Assembly: GCF_040546765.1 (NCBI RefSeq)
Contig: NZ_JBEPOK010000001.1
Span: forward strand, 1,736,001 to 1,800,000
From: Arthrobacter sp. OAP107
GTDB lineage: Bacteria; Actinomycetota; Actinomycetes; Actinomycetales; Micrococcaceae
Length of the DNA: 64,000 nt
Reading direction: 5' to 3'
Positions 44,205 through 52,118 of this stretch are shown in pieces. The notes under the pieces are model-generated. The model saw nothing but the letters and a program-made list of their open reading frames with translations, was not told the DNA's origin and searched no databases. The translations under genes were made by a program, and so were the position numbers. Within the stretch, counting starts at the first letter, position 1; each line of letters begins with the position of its first letter.

Positions 44205-44678
44205 TTAGGTACTACCTCCACGCGAGTAAGGCGATACCTGGACGAACTTTGTCTCGGTGCCGCCGGGACCGTAGTGCTGCACGCGCTGGTGCCCGCTGAC
44301 ATTATGCTCGGTCGGAGACTTTCTGCTGGCCTCCTCGCCGATGCCCTCGAAAGCCGCCTCCGTGAACTCAGGGATTTTCTCCCAGACCGCCGCGCTGACC
44401 TGCTTGAATGCTTCGGGCGACCTCAGTGTCAACAACGTGACCGCGCCAGCAGCCGCAAGAGCGCCAACGGCGAGACCTGTCTTGAAAGCCGGATGCTCCT
44501 TGATCCGCTGCCAGCGGGTCGGGCCCTGGCTCATATCCTGCTCGCAGGCTCCGGCGGCCTCAGAATTGCGCACTTCAATGGGCTCAGACTGGACTGACTT
44601 GTCCTTGGGCTGCTGAAGACGTGATGGATTGAGCGGCTGCGCCCGATCGCACGGGCCTTCTTGATCATGATCGGGCAC
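44205..44678 (-). CDS. Single-span membrane protein
   Basis: 157 residues if GTG 44678 is used; ATG 44534 (after GAGCAGGAT) would give 109. The confident part begins MSQGPTRWQRIKEHPAFKTG with a transmembrane helix GLAVGALAAAGAVTLLTL. It continues KIPEFTEAAFEGIGEEASRK and a C-terminal EHNVSGHQRVQHYGPGGTET. Family unknown. The start choice is unresolved. Confidence 0.58.
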   Translation of the reverse strand: MPDHDQEGPCDRAQPLNPSRLQQPKDKSVQSEPIEVRNSEAAGACEQDMSQGPTRWQRIKEHPAFKTGLAVGALAAAGAVTLLTLRSPEAFKQVSAAVWEKIPEFTEAAFEGIGEEASRKSPTEHNVSGHQRVQHYGPGGTETKFVQVSPYSRGGST

Positions 44679-44874
44679 TCGGGCAGTCTATCCTTTACCG
44701 GCAATCCCAGTCTCACTCCGGTCCGATTCAAGTTGCCGACCGTAGTCCGACACCGTTGATGGCGCGCCGATCAGAGACTCTCATTTCACAGCTTAGGCAG
44801 GCTACTCACTGCGCATGCTGTTACTTGACAACTTTCTCTTCTCCAACGGACAGAGGACGGCCGAGCAGGGCTCT

Positions 44875-45042
44875 ATGCTCAGAGCTATGGAGGTTGAATT
44901 GACCATTGAAGATGCCCAGGGCGAAATGATGCGCGTCAGCGCGACGGGCCCCGACTATGACACCGCCATGGCTGCGGCGAAAGCAAAAATCCCGGAAGGA
45001 TCCCGGATGATCATCATTCGCGTTCCGGACCGTGAGGTGTAA
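44875..45042 (+). CDS. Small hypothetical protein
   Basis: 55 residues from ATG 44875 (GAGCAGGG upstream; ATG 44887 also possible): MLRAMEVELTIEDAQGEMMR, YDTAMAAAKAKIPEGSRMII, ending RVPDREV. A beta-alpha-beta-like mini domain with sensible codon use; function unknown. The 196 bp before it hold nothing clear. Confidence 0.55.
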   Translation: MLRAMEVELTIEDAQGEMMRVSATGPDYDTAMAAAKAKIPEGSRMIIIRVPDREV

Positions 45043-45185
45043 CCGTTTCAGTATGCTCCTCCGCCCGGATACCCTGCTGAATTCACCTGGCCCCTTCCCA
45101 GCAAGGTCCTGGTCCGGCCAGAAGCAAGCAGTCCGGCATCAGGAAGCACCAGCCATAAAACCAAGACAGCGCCCGTGAAGGTTGG

Positions 45186-45287
45186 TCATTGCCAGGTCTG
45201 GCCACACCAGCAACGGCTCTCTTCGTGTTCCTGGATGACCAGGACCCGTTCCTCGCCGAGCAGAATGATGTCTTCGTAGCTGAGCAT
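45186..45287 (-). CDS. Very small Cys-rich protein (intact relative of the pseudogene at 14.5 kb)
   Basis: 33 residues, MLSYEDIILLGEERVLVI then QEHEESRCWCGQTWQ. The start is ATG 45287 with GGAGG immediately before it. The in-frame upstream codons (GNRCCTGG) add a second Cys pair, so the natural protein may start earlier with an unusual codon or have lost its N-terminus. Homology to 14486-14621 shows it is a recurring small gene. CC and CWC suggest a metal site. Confidence 0.5.
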   Translation of the reverse strand: MLSYEDIILLGEERVLVIQEHEESRCWCGQTWQ

Positions 45288-45472
45288 GCCTCCAGTGCAG
45301 CATCGGTTGCCGACTGCCGGTAGGGGAGTCCTGGTGTATGTGGAAAACCGCAGGGACGATCAAGCTCGTTCCGGTATGCCCAGCCGCCTCGATCCGGTGC
45401 CCTTCAACCTCCGTCCGAACCGGGCCTATCATGAGGGAGGGGACACCTATTGGCCGCTTGTCGGGACAGGTC

Positions 45473-45973
45473 ATGGCACCACACAACGCGAATAGGCGGG
45501 ACAACCGCATCCCTGGAATTGCGACATTGCGCCCCGGGCACCGCATCAGGGAAATACGCCAGGACCTCCATGACCGACACCCTGCCCGGGCCCGCTACCA
45601 GGTCATTGCTGCTCATCCTCCGTTAGCCGGCGGCGCACCCCTTGTGCCCCCGGCCTCGGATGAATATCAGATCCGTCTCTACACGCGGTCCCGTAGCGGA
45701 GACGTAAGGGTGCGACTCGCCGCGGTCAGGGAGGCCATAGCAACCTCGCCATATGTCTGGGAGGACCTTGCCGACGATGGCGTGCGGGAATGGGTTGAGC
45801 CTTCGATTGAGGACGACGCACTGTTGGCGGCTGCACTGGTGTCTCTGGGAACTTTGAGCGCCGAGGAACGCCCATATTTGGGGAAGTTTGTGGTCGAGCA
45901 GATCTACGAGATGCTGACGAGCGCGGAAGCGGCTTACTGGCAGCGGGCCGTATCAGGCCGCCGCCAGCACTGA
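45473..45973 (+). CDS. Hypothetical protein
   Basis: 166 residues from ATG 45473; the frame is open from 45338 and the start is uncertain. The C-terminal 100 residues look coding: SGDVRVRLAAVREAIATSPY, VREWVEPSIEDDALLAAALV and EERPYLGKFVVEQIYEMLTS. The N-terminal part is Arg/His-rich and of poorer quality. Family unknown; it could be a truncated gene. Confidence 0.45.
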   Translation: MAPHNANRRDNRIPGIATLRPGHRIREIRQDLHDRHPARARYQVIAAHPPLAGGAPLVPPASDEYQIRLYTRSRSGDVRVRLAAVREAIATSPYVWEDLADDGVREWVEPSIEDDALLAAALVSLGTLSAEERPYLGKFVVEQIYEMLTSAEAAYWQRAVSGRRQH

Positions 45974-46079
45974 CCGAAACACCCTGGTTCCGAGATCCTA
46001 AGCTCTCAGAGCGGACCAAACGTCGTTCTTGAACCTGTGAAGCATGGGCCTCTCGGCTGAACTCTGCAAGAATCACGGC

Positions 46080-46517
46080 ATGGTCGACCGCACTGCGTCC
46101 GATGAGCACTACGTGCTTGACCTGTGCGATGGCGTCCTCGGCATGAGCAGCTGTCGCCAAGCGACGTTCGATTGGCTCCGCGGCGACCCGTCCCATTTGC
46201 GACCCCTCGGCACCAAGCTACCCGTGGACGGCTTTTGGTCCGATCTCAAGCTCGTCGTCGAGTTCCAGGAGGAGCAGCATTCGAAACCGTCGCCGTTCTT
46301 CGATCGGCGGGAGACCGTCTCTGGTGTCGGTCGCGGCGAGCAACGTCGCCTCTACGACGAACGCAAGCGCCTTCTTATCCCCGAACATGGATTGAAGCTG
46401 GTTGTGATCGAGAAGTCCGCGTTTATCGTCAAGTCGAAGCGGATCCGGCGCGACCCGACGAGGGACATTGCCGTGGTGCGCGCGCACCTCGGCAATGCGC
46501 AGCCAAAACGGCTCTAG
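46080..46517 (+). CDS. Putative PD-(D/E)XK endonuclease-fold protein
   Basis: 145 residues from ATG 46080 (46044 also in frame). The segment KLPVDGFWSDLKLVVEFQEE followed by QHSKP, then EQRRLYDERKRLLIPEHGLK and LVVIEKSAF, fits the D...ExQ/K core of small Vsr/restriction-like nucleases: Asp in VDGF, Glu in VVEFQ, and a following strand with a basic residue. The N-terminus VLDLCDGVLG resembles the start of such domains. It could be an orphan restriction or repair nuclease. The catalytic set needs structural checking. Confidence 0.58.
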   Translation: MVDRTASDEHYVLDLCDGVLGMSSCRQATFDWLRGDPSHLRPLGTKLPVDGFWSDLKLVVEFQEEQHSKPSPFFDRRETVSGVGRGEQRRLYDERKRLLIPEHGLKLVVIEKSAFIVKSKRIRRDPTRDIAVVRAHLGNAQPKRL

Positions 46518-46645
46518 TGCCGACGTCGCCATCGAAGTGCTGTGACGCAGACACATCGAGCTCGACTCCTCAACAGGGTCCTCCACTCTGGAATGCTGCC
46601 ATCTGGGGCTTGCTATGACTTCGGCAGCCTTGTGAACAGGAAAAG

Positions 46646-46680
46646 AAGAACCGGTGCGAGTATGCACCGGTTCTTATTTT
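46646..46680. terminator. Bidirectional terminator
   Basis: Perfect 12-bp stem AAGAACCGGTGC / GCACCGGTTCTT with a 6-nt loop; ATTTT follows on the plus side and CTTTTCC on the minus side. It lies 51 bp after the minus-strand lipoprotein stop. Confidence 0.85.
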
Positions 46681-46730
46681 GATCGGTAGAAGCCAACAAC
46701 GGCAGGACGAAAACCCGCGATGGATGAGCC

Positions 46731-47564
46731 TCAGACCTTTGCGCTGGCCGTGCAGTCCACGAGTGCCGAGGTGAAGTCCTTCGACTTCCAGATCTTCTTG
46801 TCCTCGTCCTTCGGCAGGAAGTCCGAGATCGATCCGGCCCCTATTGATGCGCCGCCGGCGAGGAAGCGCAGCGTCTCCTGCGAGAACCCCGCCTGGAAGA
46901 CGACGCCCGCCAGGCACTCGCCCGAGGCTGCGTAGGTCTTCTTCTGATCCTCGTTCAGCGCATAGGAGGAGAACGTCGAAACGAGCCCCGCGGTCAGCTG
47001 CGAGGAGGAGTTGATGCTCGTGCCCTGCGGCACCGGGAACTTCGGCGTGAGATCCGGCTGCCGGGCCTGGGGGAGCTCCTGTCCCTGCTTCGGCGGCGCG
47101 TAGACCTGATCCTTGCCGTCCTTGCTGGTCGTGGCACCCGGGGCCGGGGTCGGCGGGATCACCGCGTCGACGCAAGCGTCGAACTTGTCGCGCAGCTCGG
47201 GGGAGAGCATGATCGCGGCGTCCATCGCGCTGACCTCGCGCAGGCCATTTGCCACCGCGGCGATGTCGTCGCTGCCCTTGCCCACGATGTAGGCCTGCGC
47301 GGTGTCCGAGAGCTTCTTGTCCTGGGCGGCGCGGACCAGGCACGCGCCGCCGTCGGTGCTCTTGGCCCCGGTGCCCTGGAACACGAGCCGGTCCAGCGCC
47401 TTGCCGAGGTCCTCGCTGGTCACCTTCGCCGCGCTGGTGCTCGGGCTCGGCGATGGCTGCGCTGTCTCTGAGCCGGCGGAGCATCCGGCGAGCAGGCTGC
47501 CCAGCACCGCCAGTGCGGCGGCGGACAATGCCGCGTTCCTCGTCATTGGGGTCTTCATCGCCAT
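46731..47564 (-). CDS. Lipoprotein of the conjugative element
   Basis: 277 residues from ATG 47564 behind GGAGAGGCC. The signal peptide is MAMKTPMTRNAALSAAALAV with the lipobox LLAGCS near residue 27. A Ser/Pro/Thr linker follows, then a folded domain containing GGACLVRAAQDKKLSDTAQA and MDAAIMLSPELRDKFDACVD, later ASGECLAGVVFQAGF and FTSALVDCTASAKV (four cysteines, probably two disulfides). It is surface-anchored, perhaps an accessory of transfer; no family recognised. Divergent from the small-gene array across operator cluster e. Confidence 0.75.
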   Translation of the reverse strand: MAMKTPMTRNAALSAAALAVLGSLLAGCSAGSETAQPSPSPSTSAAKVTSEDLGKALDRLVFQGTGAKSTDGGACLVRAAQDKKLSDTAQAYIVGKGSDDIAAVANGLREVSAMDAAIMLSPELRDKFDACVDAVIPPTPAPGATTSKDGKDQVYAPPKQGQELPQARQPDLTPKFPVPQGTSINSSSQLTAGLVSTFSSYALNEDQKKTYAASGECLAGVVFQAGFSQETLRFLAGGASIGAGSISDFLPKDEDKKIWKSKDFTSALVDCTASAKV

Positions 47565-47635
47565 GGCCTCTCCTGTCGGGTCGATGTCTGCGCCGGATGG
47601 CACAAAGCCCGCATCCGACTGGTCTTCCAGTACAT

Positions 47636-47675
47636 CTTATCCGATAGGCCAATCGAATGGTCTATCGGTTGATGC
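47636..47675. promoter_or_regulatory. Operator-like cluster (family member e)
   Basis: CCGATAGGCCAATCGAATGG then TCTATCGG: a 28-bp dyad in which CCGATAG-N-CCA is mirrored by TGG-N-CTATCGG around ATCGAA. It lies 72-111 bp upstream of the lipoprotein start on the minus strand and about 215 bp upstream of the 47889 gene on the plus strand. Confidence 0.6.
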
Positions 47676-47765
47676 GCGAAGAGCGACACCAAAGACGGCT
47701 GACAGAAGGTCTGCGCCAGGCCCTGGCGATGCCGGGTATCGCCAGAGGGCAGCTGGGCTGGGAGG

Positions 47766-47785
47766 GATCAACGGAGTTGATCCGG
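47766..47785 (+). repeat. GATC hairpin element R1
   Basis: GATCAACGGAGTTGATCCGG: 7-bp stem GATCAAC/GTTGATC with loop GGA and a CCGG tail. It lies 104 bp before the first gene of the small-gene array. Confidence 0.75.
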
Positions 47786-47888
47786 ACGGGTGCTCGACGC
47801 GTCCCGAGCGCGTCACCCGGTCCCTGGTGGGCCGGGTCGGGACGGCATGCCGCGCCCGGACGACGCCGACCCGAGAGAAGGACTGCCA

Positions 47889-48539
47889 ATGACCCGGACG
47901 ACTGTGCCGACGGACCTGATGCCGCGCTGCCAGATCGCGGACCCGCAGGTGCAGGAGCACCTGCCGTGCCAGCACCACGAGAGCGGCGGCGTCCAGTGCG
48001 AGAACCCCGATCCGCACACGGACGATCACTGGATTTCGGAGCACACAATTTCCCACGCGCTGGCCGGAAACGGCTACGCCTGCACGGCATTCGACCCCGC
48101 AGAGCCGGCCCGAACCTTCCAAGGGTCTGTCCAGACCTACACCGAACAGCAGATGGTCGACGCGCTCCTGCGCTGCGCTGCGGACCGGGACAGCCTCCCG
48201 CGCAACGACTACATCCGCCGCAGACACGACGACGAACCATCCGCGCCGCTGCTGGAGCGCCGGTTCGGCTCCTGGAATGCAGCCCTGGAGAGAGCGGGCC
48301 TGAACACCACCGAGCAGCCGCTGCACTTCCAGGGCGCGACCACGAAGTGGACCGAGGAGATGATCCTCGACGCCCTGCGCGAGTGCTGGATCAAGACCGG
48401 CTCCATCGCCGTGCTCGCCTACGAGGCCTGGCGCACCGGCGGCACCGACGGCATCTGCCGGACCCATGTCCCGCCGGCAGCCACCATCCGGTTCCGGATG
48501 GGCAGCTGGTCGCGGGCCACGCAGCTCGCCGTGGGCTGA
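47889..48539 (+). CDS. Protein with two homing-endonuclease-associated (HNH_repeat-like) modules
   Basis: 216 residues from ATG 47889 behind GAGAGAAGGAC. After a Cys/His start (CQIADPQVQEHLPCQHHES) it contains two repeats: YTEQQMVDALLRCAAD...ERRFGSWNAALERAGL, and WTEEMILDALRECWIK...FRMGSWSRATQLA. The W/Y-TEE...AL and FGSWNxAL signature is the DNA-binding repeat often attached to HNH/homing nucleases. No nuclease motif is present, so it may be a DNA-binding regulator. First gene of the one-way array. Confidence 0.72.
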   Translation: MTRTTVPTDLMPRCQIADPQVQEHLPCQHHESGGVQCENPDPHTDDHWISEHTISHALAGNGYACTAFDPAEPARTFQGSVQTYTEQQMVDALLRCAADRDSLPRNDYIRRRHDDEPSAPLLERRFGSWNAALERAGLNTTEQPLHFQGATTKWTEEMILDALRECWIKTGSIAVLAYEAWRTGGTDGICRTHVPPAATIRFRMGSWSRATQLAVG

Positions 48540-48612
48540 GCCGGCGGCCCTGGCGCGGGTGGCTGCCATCCCGCTCATCCCACTGACCGCACACAGACCG
48601 AAGGACTCCATC

Positions 48613-48924
48613 ATGACGATCGTCCGCCCCCTCCATGACGTCATCGACGACGCACCGCCGTCGGACGCCATCGCACAGCAGATCCAACTGCAGGCCGCCG
48701 CTGCGCTCCTGCCCGAACAGGAGTGGTGCGGCGGCTGCACCCCCGGGGACGATCCGGTGCCCGACGTCGAGGGCGGCATCCCTGGCATGCCGCAGGACGT
48801 CGTCCTGCGCATGACGGAGCCGCTGCCGTTGCCCGCGGACTGGAAGGCCGCCTGGGGCCCGGCCCCGCTCTACGACATCGCGTACCTCGCCTGTGGGCAC
48901 ACCGTTGCCCGCCGGGCCTCCTGA
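48613..48924 (+). CDS. Small hypothetical protein
   Basis: 103 residues from ATG 48613 (AAGGACTCC upstream). Segments are MTIVRPLHDVIDDAPPSDAI, EQEWCGGCTPGDDPVPD and LYDIAYLACGHTVARR. Cys pairs CGGC and ACGH may form a zinc site. Family unknown; part of the array. Confidence 0.62.
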   Translation: MTIVRPLHDVIDDAPPSDAIAQQIQLQAAAALLPEQEWCGGCTPGDDPVPDVEGGIPGMPQDVVLRMTEPLPLPADWKAAWGPAPLYDIAYLACGHTVARRAS

Positions 48925-49010
48925 CCCGGAGCAGGGATGCAGCGACGCAGCGCAGCTGCGCCGGGGGACTCATCGACTGAACCACCGACCAGCGAAGGAG
49001 CGTCCCGCTC

Positions 49011-49301
49011 ATGCCCATGACACCACTGCAGAGCTGGGCCCTCATCGTGCTCCTCGCCGTCTTTGTGCTCGGGCTCATCTGGCTCTACGCCGAGGCCGAG
49101 GCTGCGCTCCGGCGCAGACATACAGACAAAGCGGCAGTACAGCAGCCGCAGGCCGAGGAGGCAGACAGCTCGCTCGTTCCCATTCCTGTACCCACCGCCC
49201 GCCCGGCCCTTCGTCTCATCCAGGGGCAGTGCCACCAGGGCTCCGCGAGGTCCCGTCGCGGTCCCGCCGAGGTCTACGACTGGGCCCGCCGGGGAATCTA
49301 A
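49011..49301 (+). CDS. Small single-span membrane protein
   Basis: 96 residues from ATG 49011 behind GAAGGAGCG. The helix SWALIVLLAVFVLGLIWLYA is followed by a charged segment and a Pro/Ala/Arg tail RPALRLIQGQ, RGPAEVYDWARRGI. Unknown role in the array. The 200 bp after it show no gene. Confidence 0.62.
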   Translation: MPMTPLQSWALIVLLAVFVLGLIWLYAEAEAALRRRHTDKAAVQQPQAEEADSSLVPIPVPTARPALRLIQGQCHQGSARSRRGPAEVYDWARRGI

Positions 49302-49501
49302 AGAGACCCCTTCCGGCCCCTGGCCTCCTGCGCGGCTGGGTCAAGACTTCATGCAGCCCACCGCCGCACCACGAACAGCCCCGGGCCGTCGCGAGAAGCG
49401 CCGGACACACCGTTCCCGCCGCAGCCCGGCAACGAAGCCACGGCGGCCCGGGGTCAACAACCATTCACCTGCCCGTGCAGGCATCGAAAGCGAGAAGAAC
49501 C

Positions 49502-49822
49502 ATGGACCAGACCATCGCACCGCCCCTCATCAAGCACAGCGTCGCCGTCGACTTCGGCGTCATCGAGCTCACGGGCACCCTGCAGCACGCCGACGCCCAG
49601 CGCAGCCTCATACTCCTGACCGACGAGGCCCCCGAGCGCATCTCGGTGAACCTCGAGGCATATGGCCTCGTAGCCGGCCCGGGGCGAGTGTTCATCAAGG
49701 ACTGGTCGGAACACGCTGGCCTGGCCGAGCGCCTGCAGGATGCGGGGTTCGTCCGCATCATGCGCTCCGTGACCGTCGGCCTGTTCGCCTCCACCGCCCA
49801 CGAGGTCGAGGTGACGCTCTGA
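49502..49822 (+). CDS. Small hypothetical protein
   Basis: 106 residues from ATG 49502 (GAGAAGAACC upstream): DFGVIELTGTLQHADAQRSL, ISVNLEAYGLVAGPGRVFIK and LQDAGFVRIMRSVTVGLFAS. It is beta-rich, with no Cys. Its stop overlaps the next start (TGATG), so the two are translationally coupled. Confidence 0.68.
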   Translation: MDQTIAPPLIKHSVAVDFGVIELTGTLQHADAQRSLILLTDEAPERISVNLEAYGLVAGPGRVFIKDWSEHAGLAERLQDAGFVRIMRSVTVGLFASTAHEVEVTL

Positions 49823-50061
49823 TGGCCGCGGACACCCATGCGCTGAGCGTCCTGAAGCTGAGCACCGGCCACCTCGAGAAGATCGAGCAGCTCCAGGGAC
49901 GGATGCTCGCCCTCGGCGAGGAACAGCTGGAGGTCGCGCGCCGCCAGCTCGAGGCCCAGGACACGCAGAACGTCCTCGCCTGGCTGCAGCTGCAGCAGGC
50001 CCAGGGGCACACACCCGACCCGACGCTCGTGGACCTGGTCCGCCGGCGGCTGCGGATCTGA
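49822..50061 (+). CDS. Small helical protein
   Basis: 79 residues, MAADTHALSVLKLSTGHLEK then RMLALGEEQLEVARRQLEAQ, LAWLQLQQAQG and LVDLVRRRLRI. Predicted coiled coil. It starts within the stop codon of the previous gene. Confidence 0.66.
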   Translation: MAADTHALSVLKLSTGHLEKIEQLQGRMLALGEEQLEVARRQLEAQDTQNVLAWLQLQQAQGHTPDPTLVDLVRRRLRI

Positions 50062-50080
50062 AGCAGACAGGAGAAACGCC

Positions 50081-50344
50081 ATGGACAACATCATCGAGAG
50101 CACCGGAGTCCTCATCGCCACTCTTGCCTTCATGATCTGCCTCGCGTGGCTGGGCTGGTTGCTGTTCCGGCGACGGTTCCCGAACCGGGACGGGCAGATC
50201 GCGTACCTGGAGGAGGACTACCGGCGGGCCTGCGAGAGCGGAGACGTGGCCGCGGCCGATCAGATCGAGGCTGAACTCTGGGATCTGGGGGCAGCACCGG
50301 GCTGGCCTGGGGCCGGGCGTACCGGGTTCGATCAGCGCAGCTGA
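50081..50344 (+). CDS. Small membrane protein
   Basis: 87 residues from ATG 50081 behind CAGGAGAAACG. The N-terminal helix GVLIATLAFMICLAWLGWLL is followed by a basic RRRFPNR and an acidic helical part YLEEDYRRACESGDVAAADQ. Its last codons and stop are built from hairpin element R2 (GATCAGCGCAGCTGA). Confidence 0.66.
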   Translation: MDNIIESTGVLIATLAFMICLAWLGWLLFRRRFPNRDGQIAYLEEDYRRACESGDVAAADQIEAELWDLGAAPGWPGAGRTGFDQRS

Positions 50345-50479
50345 TGCGGGACCCGTGATGCAAGGGCATCTGGGATCAACGCAGTTGATCCGGAAGGAGC
50401 ACTGAGGAGCGCTCGATCAGCACAGCTGATCCGAGTCTTCATTCGAAAGATCATCGTCTGATCAGCACAGCTGATCCGG
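50330..50479 (+). repeat. GATC hairpin cluster R2-R5 in front of ssb
   Basis: R2 50330-50349 GATCAGCGCAGCTGATGCGG, R3 50374-50393 GATCAACGCAGTTGATCCGG, R4 50415-50434 GATCAGCACAGCTGATCCGA and R5 50460-50479 GATCAGCACAGCTGATCCGG. The spacing is 41-45 bp. Stem changes are compensatory (CAGC/GCTG versus CAAC/GTTG). The last copy ends 97 bp before ssb. No gene lies in 50345-50576. Confidence 0.85.
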
Positions 50480-50576
50480 ATGGGGGTCTGAGAGACAACC
50501 GAACACTTCAACTCACCATCGCGCGCGGAGCAGGGACACTGCCCGCGCGTTTCGTGCACAACGAGGAGAAACACTC

Positions 50577-51068
50577 ATGTCGAACCCCCGCAACTCCGCC
50601 ACCGTCATCGGCCGCCTGACCAAGGACCCGGTGGTCTTCAACAACCAGGACGGCTCCAAGAAGGTCGCGTTCACCCTGATGGCCGACCACAACTACACCG
50701 ACAGCCAGGGCAACCGCGGCGCTGACGCTGTGCCGGTCGAGGCTTTCGTGCGCGCGACCACCAACGGCATCGGCCCGTTCGCGAGCATCCACAAAGGTGA
50801 CCTCGTGGCCGTGAACCTCAAGCTGCGCCAGGACCGCTACACCAAGAACGGTGTCGAGGTCTTCGAGCTCAAGGCAGTCGTCGAGGACATCACGTTCCTC
50901 GAGCCCCGCTCGGTGACCCAGGCCCGCGTGAACGAGCGCGTGGCTGCCGCCGAGGCGCAGAACCAGGCCCTGCAGACCCAGCCGGCTCCGGCTCCCGTCG
51001 CAGCCGCTGCCGCACCGCAGCCGGCCGTCGCCAGCGCCGTCCACAGCGAGGAGCTGCCCTTCTCCTGA
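50577..51068 (+). CDS. ssb: Single-stranded DNA-binding protein
   Basis: 163 residues from ATG 50577 behind ACGAGGAGAAAC. The OB fold is evident: NSATVIGRLTKDPVVFNNQD, KKVAFTLMADHNYTD, VEAFVRATTNGIGPFASIHK, GDLVAVNLKLRQDRYT. A disordered Gln/Pro/Ala linker leads to the acidic tip SEELPFS, equivalent to the DDIPF tail that recruits partner proteins. Plasmid ssb genes typically act early after conjugative entry. The three stacked hairpins upstream suggest special control. Confidence 0.92.
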   Translation: MSNPRNSATVIGRLTKDPVVFNNQDGSKKVAFTLMADHNYTDSQGNRGADAVPVEAFVRATTNGIGPFASIHKGDLVAVNLKLRQDRYTKNGVEVFELKAVVEDITFLEPRSVTQARVNERVAAAEAQNQALQTQPAPAPVAAAAAPQPAVASAVHSEELPFS

Positions 51069-51140
51069 GAAGCGCGCCCCGCACCCAGCACAACCCACAA
51101 CTGAATAACAACCGAATAGGCGGCTCACGCACGCCGACAG

Positions 51141-51185
51141 TCCCCGTCCGAGGAGCCTCGCGCTGCTCGGACGGGGATCTGCTTT
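51141..51185 (+). terminator. Terminator after ssb
   Basis: Perfect 12-bp stem TCCCCGTCCGAG / CTCGGACGGGGA with a 13-nt loop, then TCTGCTTTCG. Confidence 0.85.
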
Positions 51186-51243
51186 CGCTGGCCGCCGTCC
51201 TGCCCTGCCCCCAACGTCATCAGCCAAGAGAAGGAGTTCCGCC

Positions 51244-51507
51244 ATGCAGATCGTCGCCGACGCGACCGTCGAGGCCACCGATCACGACCAGGCCCTGCAC
51301 GCAGGGCTCACCGCCGTCGTCGGCTCGGTGATCACCGACCACCCCGGACCGGATGTCGAGGCCATGGTCGACGACGTCGTCACCGCCGTCATCCAGAAGC
51401 TGCGCCTTCACGCCAGCCAGGTCTTCGTCGCCGATCACGGTGGTACCCGCCCCGTGGAGCGCTTCCGCACCGTCACCGGGCGGATGGACCTGGAGGACCC
51501 GGAATGA
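51244..51507 (+). CDS. Small hypothetical protein
   Basis: 87 residues from ATG 51244 behind GAGAAGGAGTTCCGCC: MQIVADATVEATDHDQALHA, VVGSVITDHPGPDVEAMVDD, VIQKLRLHASQVFVADHGG. Its end overlaps the next gene by ATGA (coupled). Family unknown. Confidence 0.66.
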   Translation: MQIVADATVEATDHDQALHAGLTAVVGSVITDHPGPDVEAMVDDVVTAVIQKLRLHASQVFVADHGGTRPVERFRTVTGRMDLEDPE

Positions 51508-51734
51508 GCCTGGTCCAGCAGCTCGAGCCCGCCGCCGAGGTCCATCGGGCTGCCGGGCTTCCCGCGGCGGCGCGGATCCTCGCCGAGGCATATCCCCAGA
51601 TCGTCGACTTCGACCCCAGTGGGATGACGATCGAAGAAGTGCACTACTTCCTCGGTGAGTCGGCTGCCGTCGCCTTCTTCCAGTTCCTGGTCCTCACCAA
51701 GCGGTGCAAGGCCGCCGTCGGGATCCGGCGCTGA
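51504..51734 (+). CDS. Small hypothetical protein
   Basis: 76 residues: MSLVQQLEPAAEVHRAAGLP, ARILAEAYPQIVDFDPSGMT, EEVHYFLGESAAVAFFQFLV. Helical and Phe-rich. The start overlaps the stop of the previous gene, and a terminator follows. Confidence 0.66.
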   Translation: MSLVQQLEPAAEVHRAAGLPAAARILAEAYPQIVDFDPSGMTIEEVHYFLGESAAVAFFQFLVLTKRCKAAVGIRR

Positions 51735-51781
51735 GAGCCTCCGTACAGAGCGGTTCGATCCCTCCGTGGCTCCGGCCCCAC

Positions 51782-51846
51782 CAGCGCCCCGCGCGCCCTG
51801 CCCTGCCCTCCCGGCAGCAGCGGCGTGGCGGGGCGCTGTCTTTTCG
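51782..51846 (+). terminator. Terminator
   Basis: 11-bp stem CAGCGCCCCGC / GCGGGGCGCTG with a long GC-rich interior, followed by TCTTTTCG. Confidence 0.75.
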
Positions 51847-51878
51847 TTCAGGTTTCGTTCCTGGCCGGGCGTGGAGGG

Positions 51879-51898
51879 GATCGGCACAGCCGATCCGG
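51879..51898 (+). repeat. GATC hairpin element R6
   Basis: GATCGGCACAGCCGATCCGG; stem GATCGGC/GCCGATC, loop ACA. Identical to R7 through the following GATCCGGATCTG. It lies 55 bp before the next start. Confidence 0.8.
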
Positions 51899-51953
51899 AT
51901 CTGACGACGAAGGACAACGTCCCCGTCCTGCCACACTTCACTGGAGGTCCGCC

Positions 51954-52091
51954 ATGTCTGGTCTCAGCTGCCCCAACTATGGCGCGCCGATGGAGTCCGA
52001 CGCCCCCGCCACGGCCCGCGAACGGGCCGGCCGGAGCGGTTGCGCCTGCACCCACACCTGCCCGGAGTGCGGCTACTCCGAGATCCGCTAA
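51954..52091 (+). CDS. Very small zinc-ribbon protein
   Basis: 45 residues from ATG 51954 (CTGGAGGTCCGCC upstream): MSGLSCPNYGAPMESDAPAT, then RSGCACTHTCPECGYSEIR. CxxC-type knuckles (CPN..., CTHTCPEC) form a rubredoxin-like ribbon, although the first knuckle has Tyr where Cys is expected (CPNYG instead of CPNCG). Confidence 0.6.
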   Translation: MSGLSCPNYGAPMESDAPATARERAGRSGCACTHTCPECGYSEIR

Positions 52092-52118
52092 TCACCGCCC
52101 ATCGACCGAGGAGGGGCC

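Noticed and set aside
47657..47888. Short frame starting at ATG 47657 inside operator cluster e
   Set aside because: No ribosome site, and the frame runs on as a shadow into the 47889 gene; the R1 hairpin lies inside it.
50330..50479. Idea that the spaced GATC hairpins are a CRISPR array
   Set aside because: Repeats are only 20 bp with short stems, the spacers are 21-25 bp, copies are scattered over 8 kb and overlap a stop codon, and no cas genes are present.
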